Assembly: GCA_013297625.1 (NCBI GenBank)
Contig: JAAFHT010000017.1
Location: 1-33,374, forward strand
Direction of reading: 5' to 3'
DNA: 33,374 nt
From: Actinomycetota bacterium
GTDB lineage: Bacteria > Actinomycetota > Actinomycetes > Actinomycetales > Microbacteriaceae
A program made the translations under genes and the position numbers. The notes beneath the pieces were generated by a model that did not search any database, was not told where the DNA came from, and saw only the letters and a program-made list of their open reading frames with translations. Within the stretch, counting starts at the first letter, position 1. Each line of letters opens with the position of its first letter. This document shows positions 1 to 7,224 of this stretch, one piece after another.

Positions 1-208
1 TGAGGTCGACCGAGTGCGTCGGGATGCTGCGCACCAGCTCGACGGGCGCCACCCACTCACCCCAGCCGCCGTCGACGCGCACCCCGGCGCGAGCGATCGC
101 TTCGGCATGCTCGCCGCGCGCGGTCACGAGCACCTCGTGCCCCGCGCGCGCGGCCAGGGCGGCCACGAGGCCGCCGACCGCGCCCGCTCCGATGACCGCG
201 ATGCGCAT
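1..208 (-). CDS. 2-dehydropantoate 2-reductase-like protein, 5' part only
   Basis: The minus strand from the ATG at 208 reads MRIAVIGAGAVGGLVAALAA and continues open to the window edge (69 codons seen). The glycine-rich loop G7-x-G9-x-x-G12 after a short hydrophobic strand is a Rossmann NAD(P)-binding start. The wording GAGAVGG followed by a 'VTARGEHAEAI' strand-2 region is typical of ketopantoate reductases (PanE/ApbA), which reduce ketopantoate for pantothenate and CoA synthesis. The catalytic lysine and the C-terminal domain lie outside the window, so a related Rossmann enzyme cannot be excluded. It is divergent from truB with 41 bp between the two start codons. A TAGGCT box on the minus strand (216-221) sits 7 nt before the ATG, suggesting a leaderless transcript. 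Confidence 0.7.
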   Translation of the reverse strand, partial: MRIAVIGAGAVGGLVAALAARAGHEVLVTARGEHAEAIARAGVRVDGGWGEWVAPVELVRSIPTHSVDL

Positions 209-215
209 GCCCGCC

Positions 216-243
216 AGCCTAGGCGCGAGAGCCGCGCTACCGT
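216..243. promoter_or_regulatory. Overlapping divergent -10 boxes for the panE-like gene and truB
   Basis: In the 41-bp gap, TAGGCT on the minus strand (216-221) lies 7 nt from the ATG at 208, and TACCGT on the plus strand (238-243) lies 6 nt from the GTG at 250. Both fit the actinobacterial TANNNT -10 box placed so that transcription starts at or next to the start codon. No -35 boxes are clear. Inference from spacing only. Confidence 0.45.
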
Positions 244-249
244 GGTCAT

Positions 250-1179
250 GTGCCCACCGGACTGCTGCTCGTCGACAAGCCGCAGGGTCTGACGAGCCAT
301 GACGTCGTCGCTCGTGCGCGTCGCGCGCTCAACACTCGCAAGGTCGGCCATGCCGGAACTCTCGACCCGATGGCGACCGGCCTGCTCACGCTCGGAGTAG
401 GCCCTGCCACGCGTCTGCTCACCTACCTGGTCGGCCTCGACAAGACCTACGAGACGACCATGCGGCTCGGCGCCGCGACGACGACCGATGACGCCGAGGG
501 CGAGGTCGTCAGCACGGCTGAGCCCGCGCTCGTCTCAGCCGTGACCGACGCGCAGCTCGCCGAGGGCATCCGCGCCCTCACGGGCGACATCGACCAGCGG
601 CCCAGTTCGGTGAGCGCCATCAAGGTCGACGGGCAGCGCGCCTACGACCGTGTGCGCGCGGGTGAGCAGGTCGAGCTCGCGTCGCGCCGCGTCACGATCA
701 GCGCGTTCGAGGTGCTCGCCGTGCGCCGCGGCCCGCTGGCGATTGAGGTGGATGCTCGCATCGACTGCAGTTCAGGAACCTACATTCGCGCCCTCGCGCG
801 CGACCTGGGCGCGGCCCTCGGTGTCGGCGGGCATCTCACGGCGCTGCGGCGCACGCGCGTCGGGCCCTTCGAGGTTGCCAACGCCGTGAGCCTCGAGGCG
901 CTGGCCGAGGGTGGCGTCAGTCTGCTCGACTCACCGGCGGCGGTTGCCGCGCGTTTGTTCCCGGTGCTCGAAGTGGATGCCGCGCAAGCCCGCGACCTCG
1001 GGCACGGCAAGCTGCTCACCCTGCCTGAGCACGCCGACGCCGAGCCGGTCGCCGCGATCGAGCGGGGTGGAGGCGGCGAGCATCCCGACCGCCTCGTCGC
1101 CCTCATCAGCGTGCATCAGGGTCGCGGTCGTACGCTGGTCGGGTTCCCCACCAACAGCGCCCAGGAGGCACCCTCGTGA
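250..1179 (+). CDS. truB: tRNA pseudouridine(55) synthase TruB
   Basis: Isomerises U55 of the T-loop to pseudouridine in nearly all tRNAs; cytoplasmic. The 309-aa product has the TruB signature GHAGTLDPMATGLL at residues 33-46, with the catalytic Asp39. It also has the N-terminal LLVDKPQGLTS (5-15), the SSGTYIRALARDLG segment in the middle, and a C-terminal extension typical of actinobacterial TruB. The length is normal for the family. I chose the GTG at 250 because the conserved N-terminus begins there and a TACCGT box ends 6 nt upstream, implying leaderless translation; no Shine-Dalgarno is visible. The next gene overlaps its stop by 4 nt, so the two are probably cotranscribed. The usual partner rbfA is not seen in this window. 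Confidence 0.95.
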   Translation: MPTGLLLVDKPQGLTSHDVVARARRALNTRKVGHAGTLDPMATGLLTLGVGPATRLLTYLVGLDKTYETTMRLGAATTTDDAEGEVVSTAEPALVSAVTDAQLAEGIRALTGDIDQRPSSVSAIKVDGQRAYDRVRAGEQVELASRRVTISAFEVLAVRRGPLAIEVDARIDCSSGTYIRALARDLGAALGVGGHLTALRRTRVGPFEVANAVSLEALAEGGVSLLDSPAAVAARLFPVLEVDAAQARDLGHGKLLTLPEHADAEPVAAIERGGGGEHPDRLVALISVHQGRGRTLVGFPTNSAQEAPS

Positions 1180-1556
1180 TCGAGTGGTTCACCACGATCG
1201 CCATCATCGTGAGCGTGCTCGCGGGTCTGATCGCGCTCGTGCTCGGCGGCATTGGCCACCAGCCCGACGACTACAGCGTGCTGCCGACGGCGTCGGTCGC
1301 ACTCGTTTTGCTCGTGCAGATTGTCATCGGCATCGTGGCGCCATTCGTCGGCAATGAACCGACGGGCGACATCGTCGAGTGGTGGATCTACCTCATCGTT
1401 GCGCTCGTACTGCCAGTCGCAGCGATCGTGTGGGCGCTCGTCGATCGCTCGCGATGGGCGACCGTCGTCATGGGAGTCGCGTCTCTCGCGGTCGCCGTCA
1501 TGGTGTTTCGCATGAACCAGATCTGGTTCGTGCAAGGCGTCGCCCTCGTCAGCTAG
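1176..1556 (+). CDS. Small four-helix membrane protein, unknown function
   Basis: A 126-aa protein made almost entirely of hydrophobic segments: about residues 5-26, 38-60, 68-89 and 96-115, giving four predicted transmembrane helices with short loops. No catalytic motif is recognised. It resembles the small uncharacterised integral membrane proteins often found next to truB in Microbacteriaceae, but I cannot name a family. The GTG start at 1176 overlaps the truB stop (GTGA) and is preceded by AGGAGG at about 1163-1168, a strong ribosome-binding site inside truB. Translational coupling to truB is therefore likely. No functional link to tRNA modification can be inferred from the sequence. Confidence 0.75.
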   Translation: MIEWFTTIAIIVSVLAGLIALVLGGIGHQPDDYSVLPTASVALVLLVQIVIGIVAPFVGNEPTGDIVEWWIYLIVALVLPVAAIVWALVDRSRWATVVMGVASLAVAVMVFRMNQIWFVQGVALVS

Positions 1557-1598
1557 AGCGAGTGGTGACGGATGCTCGCTCCGCGATAGCGTGCGTGC

Positions 1599-2282
1599 AT
1601 GCCCTTGACCCTCGAACGCGACGGCATCGTGTGCGTCTTGGTCTTCAAGAAGCCGGCGTGGTACATCGTCAACCCGGAGGCCGAGGGAGGCTTTGACCCG
1701 GCGCTCAAGTCTCTCCTGCAGTCGTTGAAACCCACCCAGAGATCTGAGTGGCAGTTCATTGCTCGGGTGACCGTTTTCCTTATTGTGTGGTTATTGGTCG
1801 GCGGCGGAATGGCCTACGTCTCGAACACGGTCCAGGGGATAGATGCCTGGCGGGGGCTGATCTATGGCGGGGCAATGATTCTTGGGCTGCTCGTCGCGTG
1901 GGCGGCAATCATTCCTGTCTTTCCGCTTCGACCGCAGGCGCCCCGTCAACTCGACACAGTCAGGTTGATACCCCCACACATTGCGAAGTGGGCCGATGAC
2001 TCGATCGACGCAGATCGTTTGTGGAGCATTGTCGTCGCGAGTCATCGACTCGAAGATGTGCGAAACCTAGCGATCGTCGTTCTGGAAGATTGGAGCTTCG
2101 AACACGGGGGAGAGCTGCAGGCCGATACGGCGCACACTCTGGTGATGAAGATTCTCAAAAGGGAGTTCAACGAGCGACGCGCACACTACGTGCGCCTCGG
2201 TAAGGAACTCGGGTTCAAGCCTTCAGGTGATGAGTTGAGGGATCTCACGGACCTCGAGGTCTCGATGAGCTCCGAAGGTTAG
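1599..2282 (+). CDS. Hypothetical two-helix membrane protein, AT-richer than its neighbours
   Basis: A 227-aa protein that I do not recognise. The N-terminus (1-48) is soluble and includes VNPEAEGGFDP. Two adjacent hydrophobic segments (about 52-74 and 85-108) form a helical hairpin. The rest (115-227) is a charged, mostly helical cytoplasmic domain without recognisable motifs. Composition between about 1730 and 2200 is visibly less GC-rich than the flanking genes and uses codons rare here (ATT, TTA, GGA, AAA), suggesting recent acquisition or relaxed codon selection. The ATG at 1599 follows a TAGCGT box (1587-1592) by 6 nt, so a leaderless transcript is plausible. Its stop overlaps the convergent HAD gene by 4 bp. 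Confidence 0.7.
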   Translation: MPLTLERDGIVCVLVFKKPAWYIVNPEAEGGFDPALKSLLQSLKPTQRSEWQFIARVTVFLIVWLLVGGGMAYVSNTVQGIDAWRGLIYGGAMILGLLVAWAAIIPVFPLRPQAPRQLDTVRLIPPHIAKWADDSIDADRLWSIVVASHRLEDVRNLAIVVLEDWSFEHGGELQADTAHTLVMKILKREFNERRAHYVRLGKELGFKPSGDELRDLTDLEVSMSSEG

Positions 2283-2947
2283 AGCCTCTCGATAGCCGTC
2301 AGCACGGCGTCGAGCGACTCGGCCAAGTCAGCAACGACGAGCACCGCGCCGGTCTCGCGCAAGTCGTCGACCGAGAACACGCCCGTCGCCACGCCAATGA
2401 ACGGCATGCCCGCGGCCGCCGCGGCTTCATCGTCGCGCGGGGTGTCGCCGATGATCACGAGGGTTTCGCCGGGCAAGGCCTCGCGAGCTGCGCGGGTGAT
2501 CTCGCTGCGCTCGCGCGCAGTCGCACCAAAGAACGAGCGGTCCCAGTCGAACCACTCCGGCCCGAGCCCGGCACCCTCGAGCTTGACGCGAGCGCGCACG
2601 AGCGAGTTACCCGTCAACAGCGCGTTGTGCCAGCCACGGGCGGCGACCGCGGTGAGAGCATCCACCACTCCCGGGGCGGGCTCGCGCCGATCACCGGCGT
2701 GCGCGCGCTCGATCGAGAGCTCGTCGAGCACCGCGCGGGCGCGCTCGTGCCACGAGTCGTCGTATCCGAAGTGGGCGAGGATCTCGCTGAGGATGAGCCC
2801 GTCAGGCTTGCCGTGCGTGCGCGGCATCGGCGGGTGCAGTTCACGGCCCACGGTGCGCTCGACGGCCGTGTGATACAGCTCGCCACCGCCCCCGAACGAG
2901 TTGAGCAGCAAGGTTCCGTCGACGTCCCAGAGAATCGTGATGGTCAC
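2279..2947 (-). CDS. HAD-superfamily hydrolase (phosphoglycolate phosphatase-like)
   Basis: A 222-aa protein with the haloacid dehalogenase motifs in order: motif I LWDVDGTLL with nucleophile Asp8 and acid Asp10, motif II Thr in ALLTGNS (about 114), motif III in the following helix (Arg/Lys region about 118-123), and motif IV IGDTPRDDEAA (about 167-177). A helical cap lies between residues 15 and 90. This is the class-I HAD layout of small phosphatases acting on phosphoglycolate or other sugar phosphates; the substrate cannot be read from the sequence. The start is GTG at 2947. A CAGGGT hexamer ends 6 nt before it and could be a degenerate -10 box. It is divergent from hemW (40-bp gap) and convergent with the hypothetical gene at 1599. 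Confidence 0.85.
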   Translation of the reverse strand: MTITILWDVDGTLLLNSFGGGGELYHTAVERTVGRELHPPMPRTHGKPDGLILSEILAHFGYDDSWHERARAVLDELSIERAHAGDRREPAPGVVDALTAVAARGWHNALLTGNSLVRARVKLEGAGLGPEWFDWDRSFFGATARERSEITRAAREALPGETLVIIGDTPRDDEAAAAAGMPFIGVATGVFSVDDLRETGAVLVVADLAESLDAVLTAIERL

Positions 2948-2987
2948 CGGTCAACCCTGCCAGACCGCGGCCTGAGAGGATGACAGA

Positions 2988-4214
2988 GTGCCCAGCGCCC
3001 TGCCCCTCGCCGACCCGGCCCCCGACGACGGGATGCTGCCGCCGAGTGTCATCGAGGGCGCCGAGCAGCGCGACCTGGGTGTGTACCTGCACGTGCCGTT
3101 CTGTCGCGTGCGCTGTGGCTACTGCGACTTCAACACCTACACGGCCGACGAAGTGCGCGGGGTCAAGCAGAGCGACTTTGCCGACCAGGCGATCGCCGAG
3201 GTCGAGCTTGCCGCGCGCGTGCTGCGCGAGAGCGGCCTGCCCGCGCGGCCCGTGAGCACGGTGTTCTTCGGCGGAGGCACGCCGACCCTGCTGCCGACCG
3301 ATGATCTCGCCCGCATGCTCGGCGCCGTGCGAGACGCCTTCACTCTCGCCCCTAACGCTGAAGTGACGACCGAGGCCAACCCCGACTCGATCGACGCCGC
3401 GGGCCTTGAGCGCCTCGCCGCCGCCGGGTTCACGCGCGTGAGCGTCGGCATGCAGTCGGCGGTGCCGCACGTGCTCGCGGTGCTCGAGCGCACGCACAAC
3501 CCCGAGAACGTGCCCCGTGTCGTGCAGGCCGCGAAGGCCGCGGGACTCGCCGTGAGCCTCGACCTCATCTACGGCACGCCCGGCGAGACCGAGGCCGACT
3601 GGCAGCGAAGCCTCGACGCGGCTCTCGCGTGCGAGCCCGACCACCTGAGCGCCTATGCGCTGATCGTCGAACCGGGCACGAAGCTCGCCCGGCAGATCTC
3701 CCACGGCCAGGTAGCCCCTGTCGACGACGACCTGCACGCGCTCTTCTACGAAGTGCTCGATGCCCGCATGGCCGCCGCCGGGTACGACTGGTACGAAGTC
3801 AGCAACTGGGCACGAACCCCGGCGCAGCGCTCACGCCACAACCGCGCCTACTGGACCGGTCAGGATTGGTGGGGCGTTGGCCCCGGGGCGCACAGCCACG
3901 TCGGGGGAGTGCGCTGGTGGAACGTCAAGCACCCCGCCGCCTACGCCGACCGACTCGCGCACGACGTCAGCCCCGCGGCCGGGCGCGAAACCCTCGACGC
4001 CGATACTCGCCGCGTCGAGCGCGTGCTATTGCACACCCGCCTAGTCGAGGGTTTGCCGACGGATGCTCTCACCTCGCTCGGCCGCCGAGCCGTCGCCGAG
4101 CTCATCGCCGATGAGCTCGTCGAGCCAGGGCCCGCGCTGCGCGGTACGATCGTGCTCACGCTGCGCGGGCGCCTGCTCGCTGACGGTGTTGTGCGCCGCC
4201 TGCTGCCTGACTGA
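2988..4214 (+). CDS. hemW: Radical SAM family haem chaperone HemW
   Basis: A 408-aa radical-SAM protein of the HemN-like HemW group. After a 28-residue N-terminal tail, the 4Fe-4S/SAM motif CRVRCGYC places the cluster cysteines at 39, 43 and 46. FFGGGTP (93-99) follows, then the TTEANPDS segment, YEVSNWA and the HNRAYW motif characteristic of HemW rather than true coproporphyrinogen dehydrogenase. HemW binds haem and delivers it to respiratory proteins; some annotations still label it coproporphyrinogen III oxidase. The GTG at 2988 has GAGAGGA at 2974-2980 as ribosome-binding site. In many Gram-positive genomes hemW lies just upstream of hrcA; here two DUF4870 genes on the opposite strand intervene. 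Confidence 0.93.
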   Translation: MPSALPLADPAPDDGMLPPSVIEGAEQRDLGVYLHVPFCRVRCGYCDFNTYTADEVRGVKQSDFADQAIAEVELAARVLRESGLPARPVSTVFFGGGTPTLLPTDDLARMLGAVRDAFTLAPNAEVTTEANPDSIDAAGLERLAAAGFTRVSVGMQSAVPHVLAVLERTHNPENVPRVVQAAKAAGLAVSLDLIYGTPGETEADWQRSLDAALACEPDHLSAYALIVEPGTKLARQISHGQVAPVDDDLHALFYEVLDARMAAAGYDWYEVSNWARTPAQRSRHNRAYWTGQDWWGVGPGAHSHVGGVRWWNVKHPAAYADRLAHDVSPAAGRETLDADTRRVERVLLHTRLVEGLPTDALTSLGRRAVAELIADELVEPGPALRGTIVLTLRGRLLADGVVRRLLPD

Positions 4215-4220
4215 TCCGCG

Positions 4221-4589
4221 CTAGCGGACGAACGTGATCGACAGCGGGTAGGTGTAGGCCTGGCCGCGGTTGGCCGCGACCGCGGCCAAGATCGAGAAGA
4301 TGATCACGAGAATGCTGACGGCGATGATCACAAAGATGCCGACGAACACCAGGGTCAAGATTCCGCCGACGAACGACGCGATGAGCATCGTCAACTGAAA
4401 GTTGAGCGCCGTGGCCGTGTGGCCGCGAACGAAGGGCCCACGGTTGCCAACGATGAGAAAGCCCAAGAGTGCGGGCAAGAAGCCGAAGAAGATGCCGCCG
4501 ACGTGCACGAGCGTGGCCCACAACTTCTCGTCGGCGGGGCTCATGGGCTGCGGGGCAGTGGAATACGGGTTTGCAGGCTGATCGGTCAT
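4221..4589 (-). CDS. DUF4870-type (Tic20-like) membrane protein, second paralogue
   Basis: A 122-aa protein starting MTDQPANPYSTAPQ. It has a Pro/Ser-rich soluble N-terminus (1-18), then the DUF4870 pattern: LWATLVHVGGIFFGFLPALLG, the NRGPFVRGHTATALNFQ segment linking helices, two long hydrophobic helices, and the C-terminal YTYPLSITFVR. Three to four membrane helices in about 120 residues and the conserved 'ALNFQ' identify the family; its function is unknown. The start was moved to the ATG at 4589, because that is where it matches its neighbour (4654-5043), a clear paralogue sharing MTDQ, the HLGG/HVGG helix, ALNFQ and the YPxSI ending. A tandem duplication is the simplest origin. Confidence 0.85.
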   Translation of the reverse strand: MTDQPANPYSTAPQPMSPADEKLWATLVHVGGIFFGFLPALLGFLIVGNRGPFVRGHTATALNFQLTMLIASFVGGILTLVFVGIFVIIAVSILVIIFSILAAVAANRGQAYTYPLSITFVR

Positions 4590-4596
4590 GCGGCCA

Positions 4597-4646
4597 TTAA
4601 ACACCCGCGGGGCCCGGCCGTCATGGCCGAACCCCGCGAGAGTGTT
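4597..4646 (-). terminator. Intrinsic-terminator-like hairpin between the DUF4870 genes
   Basis: An interrupted stem is centred on 4620-4624: CGCGGGG (4606-4612) pairs with CCCCGCG (4632-4638), CGGCC (4615-4619) with GGCCG (4625-4629), and AACAC (4600-4604) with GTGTT (4642-4646). Read on the minus strand, the GC-rich stem runs into GTGTTTAAT, a weak U-tract. It would partly stop transcription from the upstream DUF4870 gene before its paralogue, or protect mRNA ends. Confidence 0.5.
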
Positions 4647-4653
4647 CGATCGA

Positions 4654-5043
4654 CTACTTGATGAGACGGATCGAGACGGGGTAGCGGTAGCCGTTGCCGT
4701 CTTTCGACTTCACGAAGCCGAGGATCGAGAAGATCACGGCCGCGATCCACACAAGCGGGATGAGGAACGTGATGAGACCACCGAGGCCGAACGTGACGGC
4801 ACCGAGAATGACGCCCAGGACGTTCAGCGCGATATAGGCGATGGTCACGGCGATCTGGAAGTTCAGGGCCTCTTTGGCTTCTTGGTTCGTGAACGAACCG
4901 CGGTCCTTGAACACGAGCCAGATGATGAGCGCCGGGAGGAAGCCGAGCACGCCACCGAGGTGTGCGAACGACGCCCACTGGCGGTCCTCCGCCTCCGTGA
5001 GCGGAGCAGCCGACGCGGCGGGGGGAGGAGTCTGGTCAGTCAT
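4654..5043 (-). CDS. DUF4870-type (Tic20-like) membrane protein, first paralogue
   Basis: A 129-aa protein beginning MTDQTPPPAASAAPLTEAED. The short Pro/Ala-rich soluble tail is followed by a HLGGVLGFLPALIIWLVF helix, the conserved NQEAKEALNFQIAV stretch, two further hydrophobic helices (about 74-118) and the ending GYRYPVSIRLIK. This is the DUF4870 pattern, 3-4 membrane helices, function unknown. I prefer the ATG at 5043 over an in-frame start further upstream, because AAAGG precedes it and the paralogue starts with the same MTDQ. A promoter at 5103-5131 drives it leftward. The C-terminal 'YxYPxSIxxx(R/K)' matches that of its neighbour. Confidence 0.87.
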   Translation of the reverse strand: MTDQTPPPAASAAPLTEAEDRQWASFAHLGGVLGFLPALIIWLVFKDRGSFTNQEAKEALNFQIAVTIAYIALNVLGVILGAVTFGLGGLITFLIPLVWIAAVIFSILGFVKSKDGNGYRYPVSIRLIK

Positions 5044-5102
5044 GAATGCTGCCTTTCGATCATTCTCAAGCGGTTGGGTACTGCGGGGTGGAGCACGGAG
5101 CA

Positions 5103-5131
5103 AACCTAGCGCTCGCGCATCCCGCAAGCAA
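5103..5131 (-). promoter_or_regulatory. Sigma-70-type promoter for the DUF4870 pair
   Basis: On the minus strand TTGCTT (5126-5131) and TAGGTT (5103-5108) are separated by exactly 17 bp, a near-consensus housekeeping promoter. The expected start, near 5096, leaves a leader of about 50 nt with an AAAGG ribosome-binding site before the ATG at 5043. Confidence 0.6.
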
Positions 5132-5154
5132 TGATGATTGCCCCGTGTTGCAGG

Positions 5155-5160
5155 TAGAAT
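5155..5160 (+). promoter_or_regulatory. -10 box of the hrcA operon
   Basis: TAGAAT at 5155-5160 is a good actinobacterial -10 box, 65 nt before the hrcA ATG. No convincing -35 box is found 16-18 bp upstream. Its last base is the first base of the CIRCE-like operator, so HrcA bound there would cover the transcription start. Confidence 0.55.
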
Positions 5161-5186
5161 TGGCAGTCTGATCGAGCGAGTGCCAG
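5160..5186 (+). promoter_or_regulatory. CIRCE operator (HrcA binding site)
   Basis: TTGGCAGTC, a 9-nt spacer, then GAGTGCCAG. This has the exact 9-9-9 architecture of CIRCE (consensus TTAGCACTC-N9-GAGTGCTAA). The right arm matches the consensus at 7 of 9 positions and the left arm at 7 of 9. The arms are imperfect inverted repeats of each other, as in many actinobacterial sites. The position, immediately after the TAGAAT box and before hrcA, fits the known autoregulation of HrcA as a heat-shock repressor. Confidence 0.85.
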
Positions 5187-5225
5187 TTGTTGAGCTGACA
5201 CGGGCGGCAGATGAGGAGGAGCGTC

Positions 5226-6221
5226 ATGGTTTCAGAGCGCGCTCTGCACGTGTTGCGAGCGATCGTGCACGACTATGTCGCGTCGCGTGAACCCGTCGGC
5301 TCGAAAGCCATCGTTGACCGTCACCAGTTCGGTGTGTCAGCCGCGACGATTCGCAACGACATGGCTCTGCTCGAAGAAGAAGAGCTCATTACGGCTCCCC
5401 ACACGTCTTCGGGCCGCGTGCCGACCGATAAGGGTTACCGCGTCTTCGTCGATCAGTTCGCCGACCTTCGGCCGCTCAGTGGTGCGCAACGGCAGGCCAT
5501 TGCGTCGTTTCTCGACCAGTCGGTCGACCTCGATGACGTGTTCGCGCGCACGGTTCGCCTGCTTTCGCACCTGACCAACCAGGTTGCTCTCGTGCAATAC
5601 CCGGCACTCGGCAACGCGCGCGTGCGCCACATCGAGCTCGTACCTATGAGTGCCACGCGCGTCATGACGGTGTTCATCACCGATGGCGGCCGCGTCGATC
5701 AGCGCATCATCGAGCTTCCGCTCGAGGCCGACGACGCCTTCATCGGTGAGTTGCGCGCCAAACTCAACGCGGCGCTCGCGGGCCAGGTGCTCAGCGAGGT
5801 GCCCCAGGTTGCCGCCTCGCTCGCCGAACGATTCGCTCCCGATCGCCGCGAAGCCGTGGGCGTCGTTTCCGAAGCCCTTTTGGGGCATGTGGATGCGCAC
5901 CGCACCGACCGGCTCGTCATGGCGGGCGCGGCCAACCTCGTGCGCACCGAGGGTGACTTTGCGGGCAGCGTCTACCCCGTGCTCGAAGCTCTCGAAGAGC
6001 AAGTCACGTTGCTCAAGCTTTTCAGCGAAATGCAGGTCGACGAGAGCGGCGTGACCGCCCGCATTGGTCGCGAAAATGATGAAGCGCTGAAAGAAACTGC
6101 GGTTGTCACGAGCGCCTACCGCGTCGGCACCGATAGCTCGGCCAAACTCGGCGTCAAGCGAGCGCCGACGACATCAAGAAGGCGTACCGCCGACTCGCGC
6201 GCGAGCTGCACCCCGACGTGA
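5226..6221 (+). CDS. hrcA: Heat-inducible repressor HrcA, C-terminus lost and replaced by out-of-frame dnaJ sequence
   Basis: HrcA represses heat-shock genes by binding CIRCE. The 331-aa frame (ATG 5226, AGGAGGAG just upstream) has the N-terminal winged-helix domain (about 1-75: [53 protein letters not shown]) and the GAF-like domain through residue about 310 ([17 protein letters not shown]). The family then continues with a G(P)TRMDY...AVRxVAxxL ending of about 25-30 residues. Here that is missing. After LGV (about 6155) the frame reads 22 residues of basic nonsense that is the dnaJ J-domain read in another frame. The fault is either a real deletion or an assembly error. Repressor stability and dimerisation could be affected, since the missing segment belongs to the core domain. 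Confidence 0.85.
   Translation: MVSERALHVLRAIVHDYVASREPVGSKAIVDRHQFGVSAATIRNDMALLEEEELITAPHTSSGRVPTDKGYRVFVDQFADLRPLSGAQRQAIASFLDQSVDLDDVFARTVRLLSHLTNQVALVQYPALGNARVRHIELVPMSATRVMTVFITDGGRVDQRIIELPLEADDAFIGELRAKLNAALAGQVLSEVPQVAASLAERFAPDRREAVGVVSEALLGHVDAHRTDRLVMAGAANLVRTEGDFAGSVYPVLEALEEQVTLLKLFSEMQVDESGVTARIGRENDEALKETAVVTSAYRVGTDSSAKLGVKRAPTTSRRRTADSRASCTPT
6147..6220 (+). other. hrcA/dnaJ junction with out-of-frame J-domain remnant
   Basis: Read in the dnaJ frame, 6158-6220 encodes [20 protein letters not shown] and continues V-N-P, that is helix I end, helix II and the HPD motif of a J-domain. The frame opens only after the TAG at 6134-6136 and contains no ATG, GTG or TTG before the GTG at 6218. 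The HPD tripeptide therefore cannot be translated from a normal start. CTCGGCGTC (6147-6155) encodes the LGV that both HrcA (LGVxGP) and DnaJ (YxxLGV) normally carry and is a likely microhomology for the joining event. A -1 shift anywhere in 6137-6220 would fuse HrcA to DnaJ. Confidence 0.8.
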
Positions 6222-7222
6222 ATCCCAGTGCGGATGCCGCCGAGCGGTTCAAGCAAGTGACGCACGCCTACGACGTGCTGAGCGACCCGCAGCAGCGGCA
6301 GCAGTATGACCTGGGCGGGTCGGGCGGCTTTGGCGGAGCATCCGGATTCGGGGGCTTTGGCGACATCTTCGAAACCTTCTTCGGCGGCGGGCAGCAGCAG
6401 CGCGGCCCGCGCAGTCGCCGCGAACGCGGGCAAGACGCTCTGTTGCGTGTCGAAGTCGAGCTCGACGAGATCGTCTTTGGCACGAGTCGCAAGGTCGAGG
6501 TCGACACCGCGATTCTGTGTTCAACATGCGAAGGCTCGTGTTGCTCACCCGGAACGAGCCCCCAGACCTGTGACATTTGTCGCGGCTCGGGCCAGATTCA
6601 ACGAACCGTGCGCAGCCTGCTGGGCAACGTCATGACCTCGAGCCCGTGCGGAACCTGCCGTGGATACGGCACGGTCATCGCGAGCCCGTGCCCCTCGTGC
6701 GCCGGTCAGGGTCGAGTGCGTGCCCGCCGGGCGATTCCCGTTGACATTCCCGCGGGTGTCGACACCGGCGTGCGCATTCAGCTGCCCGCGCAAGGTGAGG
6801 TTGGCCCCGCGGGCGGACCCAACGGTGACCTCTACCTCGAGATCAAGGTCAAGACGCACGAGACGTTCAGCCGCAACGGAGACGACTTGCTCGCGACCGT
6901 TGAAGTGCAAATGACCGACGCGATTCTCGGCACCACCGTGACGCTGCCCGGTCTCGACGGCGATGTTCCCGTGGAGATCAAGCCCGGCACCCAAAGTGCC
7001 GAGATCATCACGATCAAAGACCGTGGCATCACGCGCTTGCGGGGTTCGGGCCGCGGCGACCTCAAGGTGGGGGTGCAGGTCGTCACGCCCGTGCGCCTCA
7101 ACGCGAAAGAGACCGAACTCATTCGGCAGTTCGCGTCGAGCCGACGCCCGGTTCCGCCGCAGTTCTCGACCTTCCAGCAGGGCATCTTCGCGAAACTCCG
7201 TGATCGTTTTCTGAACCTCTAG
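6218..7222 (+). CDS. dnaJ: DnaJ2-type Hsp40 chaperone, J-domain start missing
   Basis: DnaJ stimulates the ATPase of DnaK and hands it unfolded clients. The readable frame (334 aa from GTG 6218) starts inside the J-domain, just after HPD. It keeps the helix III-IV region ([25 protein letters not shown]), a Gly/Phe-rich linker (about 30-60), and four zinc-binding Cys repeats ([32 protein letters not shown]; about 98-165). The C-terminal substrate-binding domains ([32 protein letters not shown]) also remain. The first zinc repeat ends GSCC rather than GSG. Without HPD the product could not stimulate DnaK. The order hrcA-dnaJ-rsmE identifies it as the second DnaJ of actinobacteria, not the dnaK-linked one. 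Upstream coding sequence exists but is out of frame (see the junction entry). Confidence 0.85.
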   Translation: MNPSADAAERFKQVTHAYDVLSDPQQRQQYDLGGSGGFGGASGFGGFGDIFETFFGGGQQQRGPRSRRERGQDALLRVEVELDEIVFGTSRKVEVDTAILCSTCEGSCCSPGTSPQTCDICRGSGQIQRTVRSLLGNVMTSSPCGTCRGYGTVIASPCPSCAGQGRVRARRAIPVDIPAGVDTGVRIQLPAQGEVGPAGGPNGDLYLEIKVKTHETFSRNGDDLLATVEVQMTDAILGTTVTLPGLDGDVPVEIKPGTQSAEIITIKDRGITRLRGSGRGDLKVGVQVVTPVRLNAKETELIRQFASSRRPVPPQFSTFQQGIFAKLRDRFLNL

Positions 7223-7224
7223 CG

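Noticed and set aside
6137-6221. Programmed -1 frameshift producing a HrcA-DnaJ fusion
   Set aside because: No slippery heptamer or downstream pseudoknot was seen, and the missing domain ends are better explained by a deletion or assembly collapse. Kept only as a remark.
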